This document shows, in pieces, positions 55,350-64,000 of a DNA stretch of 64,000 bases (the first letter of the stretch is position 1; each line of letters opens with the position of its first letter). Made by a program: the position numbers and the translations under genes. The notes under the pieces were generated by a model, which was not told the DNA's origin, did not search any database, and saw only the letters and a list, made by a program, of their open reading frames with translations. The DNA is from Pseudomonas graminis (GTDB lineage Bacteria; Pseudomonadota; Gammaproteobacteria; Pseudomonadales; Pseudomonadaceae): contig NZ_FOHW01000005.1 in the NCBI RefSeq assembly GCF_900111735.1, positions 124,001-188,000 of the forward strand. The letters run 5' to 3'.

Positions 55350-57401
55350 GTGAGCGCGAACAACCCTCTGTTGCAATCCTACGACCTGCCACCTTTCTCG
55401 GCGATTCGCGCCGAGCATGTAAAACCTGCCATCGAACAGATTCTCGCCGACAACCGCGCCGCGATTGCCGAGATCCTCGCCAAGCAAGGTTCTCAGCCTA
55501 CATGGGCTGGCCTGGTACTGGCGATGGATGAACTCAATGACCGCCTGGGCGCCGCCTGGAGTCCGGTCAGTCACCTGAACGCTGTGTGCAACAGCGCGGA
55601 ACTGCGCGAGGCCTACGAGTCTTGCCTGCCAGCCCTGAGCGCTTACTCGACCGAAATGGGTCAGAATCGCGAGCTGTTCCAGGCCTTCGAAGCCTTGGCC
55701 AACAGCCCGGAAGCGGCGAATTTCGACGTCGCCCAGAAAACCATTCTCGAGCAATCGCTGCGTGACTTCCGCCTGTCGGGCATTGATCTGCCGCCGGAAC
55801 AGCAAAAACGCTACGCCGAAGTGCAGAGCAAGCTGTCCGAACTGGGCAGTCAGTTCTCCAACCAGTTGCTCGACGCGACTCAGGCCTGGAGCAAGCACGT
55901 CACAGACGAAGCGGCCCTCGCCGGCCTGACCGATTCGGCCAAGGCGCAGATGGCGGCCGCTGCCCAGGCGAAAGACCTGGAAGGCTACCTGATTACGCTT
56001 GAGTTCCCGAGCTACTACGCCGTAATGACTTACGCCGAAGACCGCGCACTGCGTGAGGAAGTCTACGCGGCGTATTGCACCCGCGCGTCGGACCAGGGGC
56101 CGAACGCTGGGAACAACGACAACGGCCCGATCATGGAACAGATTCTCGATCTGCGTCAGGAACTGGCCAAACTGCTGGGTTTCGCCAGCTTCTCCGAGCT
56201 GAGCCTGGCCACCAAAATGGCCGAGTCCAGCGATCACGTTCTTAGCTTCCTCCGTGATCTGGCCAAGCGCAGCAAGCCGTTTGCCGTTCAGGATCTGCAG
56301 CAGTTGAAAGCCTATGCCGCCGAACAAGGCTGCCCGGATCTGCAGAGCTGGGACAGCGGTTTCTATGGTGAGAAGCTGCGCGAACAACGCTACAGCGTTT
56401 CCCAGGAAGCCCTGCGCGCCTACTTCCCGGTCGACAAGGTGCTGACCGGCCTGTTCGCGATCGTACAAAAACTGTACGGCATTGAAATCGCCGAGCAGAA
56501 GGGCTTCGATACCTGGCACCCGGACGTTCGCCTGTTCGAAATCAAGGAAAACGGCCAGCACGTCGGCCGCTTCTTCTTTGATCTCTACGCTCGCGCCAAC
56601 AAGCGTGGCGGTGCATGGATGGACGGCGCCCGCGACCGTCGCCGCACCGCTGAAGGCACACTTCAAAGCCCTGTGGCCAATCTGGTCTGTAACTTTACAC
56701 CGGCGGTCAGCGGCAAGCCTGCGCTGCTCACCCACGATGAAGTTACCACCCTGTTCCACGAATTCGGCCACGGCCTGCACCACCTGCTGACCCGCGTCGA
56801 ACATGCGGGCGCGTCGGGCATCAATGGCGTGGCTTGGGATGCGGTCGAACTGCCAAGTCAGTTCATGGAAAACTGGTGCTGGGAGCCGGACGGCCTGGCG
56901 CTGATCTCAGGTCATTACGAAACCGGCGAGCCGCTGCCTCAGGACCTGCTTGAGAAAATGCTGGCGGCCAAGAATTTCCAGTCCGGCCTGATGATGGTCC
57001 GCCAGCTGGAATTCTCTCTGTTCGACTTCGAATTGCACGCCACCCATGGCGACGGCCGCACTACGCTGCAAGTGCTCGAGGGCGTGCGTGACGAGGTGTC
57101 GGTGATGCGCCCACCTGCGTACAACCGCTTCCCGAACAGCTTCGCGCACATCTTTGCCGGCGGTTATGCAGCGGGCTACTACAGTTACAAGTGGGCCGAA
57201 GTGCTCTCTGCCGATGCGTTCTCGAAGTTCGAGGAAGAAGGCGTATTCAACGAGCAGACCGGCCGGGCGTTCCGTGAGGCCATTCTGGCGCGGGGCGGGT
57301 CCCAGGCGCCGATGGTGCTGTTCGTCGACTTCCGCGGACGCGAGCCGTCGATTGACGCACTCTTGCGCCATTCAGGCTTGAGTGAGGAAGCGGCAGCATG
57401 A
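55350..57401 (+). CDS. prlC: Oligopeptidase A
   Basis: A cytosolic M3-family zinc metallopeptidase that degrades peptides, including cleaved signal peptides. It has 683 residues from a GTG start. The zinc site HEFGHGLHHLL begins at H470. The start MSANNPLLQSYDLPPFSAIR matches the family. The zinc ribbon gene overlaps its stop by 4 nt. Confidence 0.96.
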   Translation: MSANNPLLQSYDLPPFSAIRAEHVKPAIEQILADNRAAIAEILAKQGSQPTWAGLVLAMDELNDRLGAAWSPVSHLNAVCNSAELREAYESCLPALSAYSTEMGQNRELFQAFEALANSPEAANFDVAQKTILEQSLRDFRLSGIDLPPEQQKRYAEVQSKLSELGSQFSNQLLDATQAWSKHVTDEAALAGLTDSAKAQMAAAAQAKDLEGYLITLEFPSYYAVMTYAEDRALREEVYAAYCTRASDQGPNAGNNDNGPIMEQILDLRQELAKLLGFASFSELSLATKMAESSDHVLSFLRDLAKRSKPFAVQDLQQLKAYAAEQGCPDLQSWDSGFYGEKLREQRYSVSQEALRAYFPVDKVLTGLFAIVQKLYGIEIAEQKGFDTWHPDVRLFEIKENGQHVGRFFFDLYARANKRGGAWMDGARDRRRTAEGTLQSPVANLVCNFTPAVSGKPALLTHDEVTTLFHEFGHGLHHLLTRVEHAGASGINGVAWDAVELPSQFMENWCWEPDGLALISGHYETGEPLPQDLLEKMLAAKNFQSGLMMVRQLEFSLFDFELHATHGDGRTTLQVLEGVRDEVSVMRPPAYNRFPNSFAHIFAGGYAAGYYSYKWAEVLSADAFSKFEEEGVFNEQTGRAFREAILARGGSQAPMVLFVDFRGREPSIDALLRHSGLSEEAAA

Positions 57402-57685
57402 CCGAAACACCGCAGGTGATTACCAAGAAGCGCTTCATCGCCGGGGCGGTCTGCCCGGCATGCAGCGAGCCTGACAAGTTGATGATGTGGAGTGAAGACG
57501 ACGTGCCGCACCGCCACTGCGTGCACTGCGGTTATTCCGACACCCTCAATGCCCAGGGGCAATCGATCCCGACAGAACTTGGCACGCGAGTGAACAAGCC
57601 TGTGGTGAAGCCGGCTGATCCCAAGGTGCAGGGCGTGCAGTTCTTCCCGAATCCGAAGCTGAAGAAGCCGGTTGATCCGAGTTGA
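57398..57685 (+). CDS. YheV-type zinc ribbon protein
   Basis: A 95-residue protein with two Cys pairs, CPAC and CVHC, forming a zinc ribbon (AGAVCPACSEPDKLMMW..HRHCVHCGYSDT). A conserved QFFPNPKLKKP tail follows. It is translationally coupled to prlC (ATGA overlap). Function unknown. Confidence 0.88.
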   Translation: MTETPQVITKKRFIAGAVCPACSEPDKLMMWSEDDVPHRHCVHCGYSDTLNAQGQSIPTELGTRVNKPVVKPADPKVQGVQFFPNPKLKKPVDPS

Positions 57686-57698
57686 CGTGATCTCGGAT

Positions 57699-57737
57699 AA
57701 AAAAAAGGGATGCCCGCCGTGGGTATCCCTTTTTTTG
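57699..57737. terminator. Bidirectional terminator between zinc ribbon and PLC genes
   Basis: A8-GGGAT-G-CCC and its partner GGG-T-ATCCC-T7 form a stem with a 5-nt loop, flanked by A and T runs on opposite sides. It lies 13 nt from each convergent stop. Confidence 0.92.
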
Positions 57738-57750
57738 TATCGTTTGCGGA

Positions 57751-59391
57751 TTACCGTGCGCCGTTGATATAGGCGAAAGAGATCTTGCCTCCGACGGCCC
57801 TGGTGTAATTCGTCACTTTAACGTCACTGTTTGAATAGCTGCTGTTGAAGCTCGGGATGACGACGGGAAGGGTAATGTCGCGCAGAACCTCCACAGTCGT
57901 TCGCCCCTCGCTGAAATCACCTTGGGGATGGCCCGTGAGCGTGAAAGACGTGCCCGCTTTGGCTTTGAGGATTCTGGCAGACTGGATTTCGTCGTTGGAA
58001 CAGCCAAAGCTATTGCTCTTCATCTTCATGTTGTAACTGGAGCTGAAAGGAATCACGCAATCCAGGTTCTGACTGGCATGGGTGCCCTCGTAGAACGCCA
58101 CCGATGCATCGGAAAAGTCGGTGGGTGTCCGGCTGATGACAATGCGCGACGTCTTTCCATCAAGCCCGTTGTTGCGGTTATAAACGGCCTGGTAATCGCT
58201 GGTGCTCGCATCGGACTCGAAACTCGGAATGACTACACGCTCGCCAATGCCAATGTTGCGCTTCACGTCGATGGTGATGTGGTCGTCCTGGGTATTGCCA
58301 CTGCCACTGTCGAACAACTGAATGCGGGTTCCACTGGCAACCCCCGACAAGGACATCGACCTCGCCTCATCGTTTTCACAACCGTTGGCCTTGCGATTGA
58401 CCACCCCGGTGCTGACAGGGATCACGCAGACAATGTCTTGGGACCGGCTTGCATTTCGACCTTCATGCAGAAAGATGCCGCCGTTGTTGAGCGCAGCGGT
58501 ATAACGCTCTGCCTCACCACTCTTGTAATTGTTGATACCAACGTAGTTGGGGGCAACACCACAGTTGTCCTGGCGGCGCTTGAGGTAAGTCAGGTTGTTG
58601 TCGTAGCTGGCCGAGTCGAAGACGGTAGATGTGCCCGGGTGAAACTGATTCATGAGGAACAACCGTTTCCACTGCTTACCCGTCGAGGCGGCTACCTTTT
58701 CAGTGTTGAGCGGCAACCCACTCCAGCGCGTGGGGCAAGACCAGTCGTGAGTACTTTCAATGCTGCTGGCAACGTTCCCCAGGGTGTCCCACTTGTTCTG
58801 CACAATCCAATCCTGATCAAACATAACCGTGATCTTTTTGCCCTGGACCCAGTAGTCGCCTGCGACCTCACGTTTGTCCGCCAACAGGATCAGACGGTTA
58901 TCACGTGCCGCCATCTGGTTGAGCGTCGGCCACCGATCCGCAGCGAAGTTTGCCGGGTCGAATGAAACGCTCGCCAGCTCCGGCAGGGTATTGAATACCT
59001 CCTGCAGGTGTTCCCGGTTGACGTAGGTTTCCAGGAACAGCGTGACGACCTCACTTGGATTCCTTTGCAGGAAAGGCAGAAATTCTGTTTTCAAGTGATT
59101 GGATAACGGCCCGTAGCAGGCCAATTGCTTATGGCACACTTTGATGCGTTCTTCGGGGCGAGGATTTGTGTTTTCTACATAGAGATCAAGCATGAAACCT
59201 CTGACGCCATCGTTGAGTTGGCTCGGCATCTCCTTCAGGTTTTGATTGATCTTTTCATAGGAATTATGGGTGGTGACCCAACTGTATTCATTGAATGGGT
59301 TATTCCGCGAATCGAGCGTAGTCGCGTGTGCCTTGAGTGTGGCTATGCCAAAAATTGCCGCCAGGGCAATCCGTGTGTAATTGAACGTCAT
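57751..59391 (-). CDS. Exported PI-PLC X-domain protein with duplicated C-terminal module
   Basis: A 546-residue secreted protein. The signal peptide is about 1-23. The PI-PLC-like X domain spans about 30-310; H42 (TTHNSY), R64, D69 (DGVRGFMLDLY) and H87 (KVCHKQL) are in the catalytic positions of bacterial PI-PLC. Two tandem modules follow at about 307-420 and 432-541, sharing CVIP, NDE, EGR/HEG and VIPSF blocks and a Cys pair each. They recall beta-gamma crystallin repeats. The start is ATG 59391, with AGGAT upstream. Confidence 0.85.
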   Translation of the reverse strand: MTFNYTRIALAAIFGIATLKAHATTLDSRNNPFNEYSWVTTHNSYEKINQNLKEMPSQLNDGVRGFMLDLYVENTNPRPEERIKVCHKQLACYGPLSNHLKTEFLPFLQRNPSEVVTLFLETYVNREHLQEVFNTLPELASVSFDPANFAADRWPTLNQMAARDNRLILLADKREVAGDYWVQGKKITVMFDQDWIVQNKWDTLGNVASSIESTHDWSCPTRWSGLPLNTEKVAASTGKQWKRLFLMNQFHPGTSTVFDSASYDNNLTYLKRRQDNCGVAPNYVGINNYKSGEAERYTAALNNGGIFLHEGRNASRSQDIVCVIPVSTGVVNRKANGCENDEARSMSLSGVASGTRIQLFDSGSGNTQDDHITIDVKRNIGIGERVVIPSFESDASTSDYQAVYNRNNGLDGKTSRIVISRTPTDFSDASVAFYEGTHASQNLDCVIPFSSSYNMKMKSNSFGCSNDEIQSARILKAKAGTSFTLTGHPQGDFSEGRTTVEVLRDITLPVVIPSFNSSYSNSDVKVTNYTRAVGGKISFAYINGAR

Positions 59392-59584
59392 TGTCGAAAT
59401 CCTTTTCGATAGGGTGTTTCCGGTAGGCGTTAAACGCATCCATGCCAATATCGGCATGTGCTTAGTAGTAGTTGTGTTTTGTGTCAGCGCCACCCTGCCG
59501 CCAGAAGGCTATGTTGCAAAATGCGAGTGATTTTCGAGCAAGGGGACTGGATCGATTGGCAAGGCAACGATGAAACCGATCCCC

Positions 59585-60238
59585 TTAATTGATCATGCCT
59601 ACTTTGTGCGACCAGCCTTTAATCGCACAAAGGGCAAACACGCTGGTGCTGCACGCACCGCTATCCATTGCCGACTTCAGCGCCGCCACATCGACATTAT
59701 TGATGTAGGCAATCCCGCGCTTGAGGCTGTCTTCGTCGCCATAACCGCCGTGCTCCATCTCATCCAGCGCCGCCTGTTTGCTCCAGCCCTGGGCGACGAT
59801 GCGGTACATCGCTGCCACCAGACCGGTTCGGTCCAGGCCGTGCTTGCAGTGAATGAGCACTGGCCCGTTTTGTTGCGCGGTCTGTATGGCGCGCAGGCTT
59901 TCGATCACATCGGCATCGTCAATGTGAACCACTTGTAACGGAATCTGGACCTGCGCCACGGAGGCGTCGGACAGCCATTTGCTGTCACTTTCCTTGAGGA
60001 AGTTGATCACCGTGTGTACGCCAAGCTGTTGCAGAAGTGGCTGTGCGGCAGCGTCAGGCTGGCGACTGCGGTAAAGCGTTGGCGTGATCTGGTAGAGGTT
60101 GTAGTGCGCATCCACCAGCTGCGCCCACTGCGACGGGCGTGACAATTGCGCCGGTGAAACATCCTCGGCTTTAGCGAGAGAGGCAGATGACACGGCCAGC
60201 ATTAGGATGAGTTGAGCAACGAGCGGGCGAAGGCGCAT
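59585..60238 (-). CDS. Exported dual-specificity-type protein phosphatase
   Basis: A 217-residue protein with a signal peptide (about 1-24). The CX5R phosphatase loop is HCKHGLDRTG with C131 and R137. The Lys after Cys and the general shape resemble PTEN-like inositol phosphatases as well as tyrosine phosphatases, so the substrate is open. It is in the same direction as the PLC gene, which follows after 193 nt. Confidence 0.85.
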   Translation of the reverse strand: MRLRPLVAQLILMLAVSSASLAKAEDVSPAQLSRPSQWAQLVDAHYNLYQITPTLYRSRQPDAAAQPLLQQLGVHTVINFLKESDSKWLSDASVAQVQIPLQVVHIDDADVIESLRAIQTAQQNGPVLIHCKHGLDRTGLVAAMYRIVAQGWSKQAALDEMEHGGYGDEDSLKRGIAYINNVDVAALKSAMDSGACSTSVFALCAIKGWSHKVGMIN

Positions 60239-60433
60239 GGAAGACGTACCGTGGAAAACCAGCCATTTATCGATGCGGCAAGTCTTCGCTGGATTGGGTC
60301 AAGGCGCTGTGAGGCGCGTGTCAAAAGTTGGTGAAAGCCGTTGATCGGTGCCAGGGTTTTTTTCCGGGTCTGCGAGTGAAGGGCATGAGCGTTTCACGAT
60401 ACTGTATGCATAACCAGTTATCGAGGAGCCGTC

Positions 60434-61492
60434 ATGTCCATTCACTTGCCCCCGCGCGGGCGCGGCACCGCGACCAACCCGCATAACCGCTTTGCGCCCA
60501 ACCGATCCGTGGTCGAAGACGACGGCTGGTACCAGGAAGTGCCGCTGACCCAAGGCACCACCGTCACGCTGGAGACGGCCAAGAGCATCATCGCGCGCAA
60601 CTCGTCGCCCGACATTCCTTTCGACCGTTCGATCAATCCTTACCGGGGGTGCGAGCATGGCTGCATTTACTGCTACGCCCGGCCGAGCCACGCCTATTGG
60701 GACATGTCGCCAGGGCTGGACTTTGAAACCAGATTGATCGCCAAAACCAACGCTGCCGCTCTGCTGGAGCAGCAGCTGTCCAAGCCAGGCTATAGCGTTG
60801 CGCCGATCACCCTGGGCGCGAACACTGATCCGTATCAGCCCATCGAGCGCGAATACGCATTGAGCAGAGCGACGCTGGAAGTGCTGCTGCGCTATCGCCA
60901 TCCGGTGACGATCATCACCAAGGGCTCGCTTATTCTCCGGGATCTGGATCTGCTGTCCGAGCTGGCAAAGCTGCGGCTGGTGTCGGTGTTCATCAGTCTT
61001 ACGACGCTGGACGATGAGCTCAAGCGCATCCTTGAACCCCGTGCTGCCGCGCCTAAAGCCAGGTTGCGGGCGATACGGGTCTTGCGCGATGCCGGTGTGC
61101 CGGTGGGCGTTTTGCTGGCGCCGATGATTCCGATGATCAATGACATGGAGCTGGAGAAGCTGATGGCCGAGGCCAAGGCCGCCGGCGCATTGAGTGCGAG
61201 CTACGTGATGCTGCGTCTGCCCCTGGAGGTTGCCCCGTTGTTCGAAGAGTGGCTCCAGGCGCATTATCCGCAGAGGGCCGAGCATGTGATGAGCCTGGTG
61301 CGACAGAGCCGTGGCGGTGAGGTGTACGACAGCCGCTTTGGCTCGCGAATGCGCGGTGAGGGGGTGTTCGCCGAACTGCTGGCGCAGCGTTACAGCCTCG
61401 CCATCAAGAAGCACGGGTTGAACCGGCGGGAAAGTTTTCAGCTGGATTGCAGCGCGTTTTGCCCGCCCGGTGGTCAGATGTCGCTTTTGTGA
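60434..61492 (+). CDS. PA0069-family radical SAM protein
   Basis: A 352-residue radical SAM enzyme. The [4Fe-4S] motif is RGCEHGCIYCYARP with C73, C77 and C80 (CX3CX2C). The family is related to spore photoproduct lyase-like proteins. The reaction is unknown. A long open frame on the opposite strand (60299-61711) is a shadow. Confidence 0.88.
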   Translation: MSIHLPPRGRGTATNPHNRFAPNRSVVEDDGWYQEVPLTQGTTVTLETAKSIIARNSSPDIPFDRSINPYRGCEHGCIYCYARPSHAYWDMSPGLDFETRLIAKTNAAALLEQQLSKPGYSVAPITLGANTDPYQPIEREYALSRATLEVLLRYRHPVTIITKGSLILRDLDLLSELAKLRLVSVFISLTTLDDELKRILEPRAAAPKARLRAIRVLRDAGVPVGVLLAPMIPMINDMELEKLMAEAKAAGALSASYVMLRLPLEVAPLFEEWLQAHYPQRAEHVMSLVRQSRGGEVYDSRFGSRMRGEGVFAELLAQRYSLAIKKHGLNRRESFQLDCSAFCPPGGQMSLL

Positions 61493-61761
61493 CTCGAGTG
61501 GCGTCTTACAGGGAGATCGCTGATCTTGCGGCTTGAACCGGGTTGCCATTGCAGGAGCGCGAGCTTGCGGTTTAGATTTTCTAACGCAAGACCCGTGATC
61601 TAGAGCCATGCATTCAGTTTCAATTAAGTTTGCGTCGTTAAGGTGAGTCGGAAGTGACCGATTGGTCTTGTAGGAAAAGAGTCGTACGAAGGCCAGAAAA
61701 AAGTGGGTCATCCACAGGATTCGCCGGAAAATTCACTTAAATCCGTCAGAGAGGATGAAAC

Positions 61762-62496
61762 ATGAGTGACCAGGATAAGCAGCCTCAGGCTGCGACGACA
61801 GGCGTAACGCCTCAGGTGGAAACCGCCGAAATGGCACTGAAGCAACTCGTTGATGGCTTCAAGCAATTCCGCCATGACGTATTCCCTCAGCAGGAAGAAC
61901 TGTTCAAGAAACTCGCCACCGCCCAACATCCCCGGGCCATGTTCATCACCTGCGCCGACTCGCGCATCGTCCCGGAACTCATTACCCAAAGCTCGCCAGG
62001 CGACCTGTTCGTCACCCGTAACGTGGGTAACGTCGTCCCGCCTTATGGCCCAATGAATGGCGGCGTCTCGACGGCTATTGAATACGCTGTCCTGGCCTTG
62101 GGCGTGCAGCACATCATTGTCTGTGGCCACTCCGATTGCGGGGCCATGCGCGCCGTTCTCAACCCCGACACCCTGGAGAAAATGCCGACGGTCAAAGCCT
62201 GGCTGCGTCACGCCGAGGTTGCCAAGACCGTTGTGCAGGATAACTGCAACTGCACCAGCGAGCATGAAACCATGCACGTGCTCACCGAAGAAAACGTCAT
62301 CGCGCAGCTGCAGCATCTGCGCACTCACCCTTCCGTGGCGTCCAAGCTGGCCAGCGGTCAGCTGTTCATCCACGGCTGGGTTTACAACATCGAGACCAGC
62401 GAAATCCGCGCCTACGATGCCGAGCAGGACTGCTTCCTGCCCTTGGATGGCGACCATCCAGTGCCGATGGCGTCGATCCCCCGCGGGCGATATTGA
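61762..62496 (+). CDS. can: Beta-class carbonic anhydrase
   Basis: It interconverts CO2 and bicarbonate. The 244-residue protein has zinc ligands C64, D66 (TCADSRIVPE), H123 and C126 (CGHSDCGAM), plus R68. It is 131 nt upstream of the SulP gene and co-directional, a pair also seen in P. aeruginosa (PA0102-PA0103, from memory). Confidence 0.95.
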   Translation: MSDQDKQPQAATTGVTPQVETAEMALKQLVDGFKQFRHDVFPQQEELFKKLATAQHPRAMFITCADSRIVPELITQSSPGDLFVTRNVGNVVPPYGPMNGGVSTAIEYAVLALGVQHIIVCGHSDCGAMRAVLNPDTLEKMPTVKAWLRHAEVAKTVVQDNCNCTSEHETMHVLTEENVIAQLQHLRTHPSVASKLASGQLFIHGWVYNIETSEIRAYDAEQDCFLPLDGDHPVPMASIPRGRY

Positions 62497-62627
62497 TCGC
62501 CGGCTGACCCGCTGCGCCAGAGTGCAGCGGCGTCGGCCCTGACGGTTCCACCCTCATACAAGCTCGTAGCGGCCGCGCATAGCGCGTGCCGCCGGGCGTT
62601 GTCACGTCTGAATTCCGGAGAGTCGTC

Positions 62628-64000
62628 ATGGCTACTACTGATCTGAAAGCGCTGTTACCACGGGAGCTACTGGCTTCCGTGGTGGTTTTTCTGGTGGCCC
62701 TGCCGCTGTGCATGGGGATCGCCATCGCTTCCGGCATGCCGCCCTCCAAGGGTCTGATCACCGGCATCATCGGCGGTCTGGTGGTGGGCTGGCTGGCCGG
62801 TTCGCCGCTGCAGGTCAGCGGCCCGGCGGCAGGTCTGGCAGTGCTGGTGTTCGAGCTGGTTCGTGAGCACGGCATGGCCATGCTAGGGCCGATTCTGCTG
62901 CTCGCCGGTGCGCTGCAATTGCTGGCTGGACGCTTGAAGCTCGGCTGCTGGTTTCGCGTCACGGCGCCGGCGGTGGTGTACGGCATGCTCGCGGGCATCG
63001 GCGTGCTGATCGTGCTCTCTCAGGTTCACGTCATGTTCGACAGCGGGCCCAAGCCTTCGGGGCTCGACAACCTCGTGGCGTTCCCGCAGACCGTCATGGG
63101 TGCGATGGGGATGGGCAGCGCCATGCAGGCTGGTCTGCTCGGGCTGGGGACCATCGCAGTAATGTGGCTATGGGAAAAGCGTCGGCCTCATGCACTTCGG
63201 TTCGTACCGGGCGCGTTGCTCGGCGTCGGCCTTGCGACGGTGGTGAGTCTGGTGATGAGCTTGCAGGTCAAGCGCGTCGAGGTTCCGGCCAACCTGGCCG
63301 AGGCCATCGACTGGCTGCGCCCTGCAGACCTGCTGAACCTGGCTGACCCTGCCATCCTGATCGCGGCGATTGCCGTCGCCTTTATTGCCAGCGCAGAAAC
63401 TCTGTTGTCGGCAGCGGCAGTGGATAGGATGCACGACGGCCAGCGTTCGGACTTCGACAAGGAGCTCAGTGCCCAGGGCGTGGGTAACATGCTCTGCGGT
63501 CTGGTCGGCGCTTTGCCGATGACCGGCGTGATCGTGCGCAGTTCGGCCAACGTTCAGGCCGGTGCCAAGACGCGGCTGTCGGCGATGTTCCACGGTTTGT
63601 GGCTGCTGGCATTCGTGCTGTTGCTGTCCAGTGTGCTGCAAAGCATTCCTGTGGCGAGCCTTGCCGGCGTGCTGGTCTACACCGGCGTGAAGCTGGTGAA
63701 TGTTCAGGCGCTCAAGGGGCTGGGACGCTACGGCCGCATGCCGATGTTCATCTACGGCGCGACCGCCAGCGCGATTGTCCTGACCGACCTGCTGACGGGT
63801 GTATTGATCGGCTTTGGCCTGACACTGGTGAAGCTGGCGCTGAGTGCATCGCGCTTGAAGATCAATCTCGTCGACCTGCCGGCCGAAGGTGAAATGGAGT
63901 TGCGCCTAAATGGTTCGGCCACGTTCCTCAAGGTGCCGGCGCTGACGCAGTCGCTGGAAACCGTGCCGCCCGGCACCACGCTGCATGTCCCGCTGGGCAA
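62628..64000 (+). CDS. SulP-family anion transporter (partial, cut by window edge)
   Basis: The gene starts at ATG 62628 (MATTDLKALLPRELLASVVV) and runs out of the window. The 457 visible residues have about ten hydrophobic segments, including the SulP blocks GPAAGLAVLVFELV and GMPPSKGLITGIIGG. AACCGATTG-like STAS was not reached. Given the adjacent carbonic anhydrase, bicarbonate is a plausible substrate, with sulfate the alternative. Confidence 0.88.
   Translation, partial: MATTDLKALLPRELLASVVVFLVALPLCMGIAIASGMPPSKGLITGIIGGLVVGWLAGSPLQVSGPAAGLAVLVFELVREHGMAMLGPILLLAGALQLLAGRLKLGCWFRVTAPAVVYGMLAGIGVLIVLSQVHVMFDSGPKPSGLDNLVAFPQTVMGAMGMGSAMQAGLLGLGTIAVMWLWEKRRPHALRFVPGALLGVGLATVVSLVMSLQVKRVEVPANLAEAIDWLRPADLLNLADPAILIAAIAVAFIASAETLLSAAAVDRMHDGQRSDFDKELSAQGVGNMLCGLVGALPMTGVIVRSSANVQAGAKTRLSAMFHGLWLLAFVLLLSSVLQSIPVASLAGVLVYTGVKLVNVQALKGLGRYGRMPMFIYGATASAIVLTDLLTGVLIGFGLTLVKLALSASRLKINLVDLPAEGEMELRLNGSATFLKVPALTQSLETVPPGTTLHVPLG

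Noticed and set aside
55260-56804. 515-codon open upstream extension of the gamma carbonic anhydrase frame
   Set aside because: It lies antisense to prlC; the conserved N terminus and an AGGAG site place the start at 55259.
60299-61711. 470-codon minus-strand open frame over the radical SAM gene
   Set aside because: Low-complexity His/Arg/Gln composition and full overlap with a conserved gene mark it as a shadow.

Overview
The window is a piece of a Pseudomonas chromosome around the replication origin. The basis is gene order: atpIBEFHAG(D), parAB, rsmG-mnmG, mnmE, yidC-yidD-rnpA-rpmH, dnaA-dnaN-recF-gyrB, then plsC-gmhB-glySQ-tag, trkA-rsmB-fmt-def, dprA-tsaC-qor-hemF-aroE and trpBA/trpI. 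The parS sites, DnaA boxes and Pseudomonas-type REP palindromes agree with this. The species cannot be fixed from sequence alone. A choline-sulfate cluster beside trp, and an insertion between gyrB and plsC, suggest the fluorescens/syringae side of the genus rather than P. aeruginosa.

Layout. 1-5.3 kb: ATP synthase operon, minus strand, with two intercistronic hairpins that have extra-stable tetraloops. 5.4-9.7 kb: chromosome partition (ParA/ParB) and rRNA/tRNA modification (RsmG, MnmG). 9.7-10.2 kb: an AT-rich intergenic region that resembles the origin. 10.2-14.15 kb: mnmE, then yidC-yidD-rnpA-rpmH. 14.15-14.74 kb: oriC, with five exact DnaA boxes. 14.7-20.95 kb: dnaA-dnaN-recF-gyrB, with two parS sites inside recF. 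21-24.9 kb: an accessory insertion of two acyltransferase-3 membrane proteins and one MFS transporter. 25-31 kb: phospholipid and lipid A acyltransferases, heptose phosphatase, glycyl-tRNA synthetase and DNA glycosylase Tag. 31-41.5 kb: potassium uptake, formyl-Met-tRNA and deformylase, a LysM protein, DprA, TsaC, quinone reductase, HemF and AroE. 41.6-45.1 kb: choline-sulfate use (choX, betC, LysR regulator). 45.3-49 kb: a CigR-like protein, trpBA and trpI. 49-54 kb: small stress and envelope genes (DUF883, dodecin, two DUF1161 paralogs, LLM monooxygenase, OsmC, two lipoproteins). 54-64 kb: HAD phosphatase, gamma carbonic anhydrase, PrlC and a zinc ribbon protein, an exported PI-PLC-like protein, an exported dual-specificity phosphatase, a PA0069-like radical SAM protein, beta carbonic anhydrase and a partial SulP transporter.

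All genes look intact except those cut by the window edges (atpD, sulP). The strongest unexplained signal is a swarm of 20 exact DnaA boxes (TTATCCACA) between 6.6 and 37.4 kb, many inside coding sequence, and none found outside that span. About 0.5 would be expected by chance in 64 kb. Two of them sit at a lipid A acyltransferase gene whose promoter region resembles the dnaA promoter. Other points worth checking are the second origin-like module, the duplicated C-terminal domain of the PI-PLC-like protein, and a REP-like repeat that supplies the last residues of a metallopeptidase.
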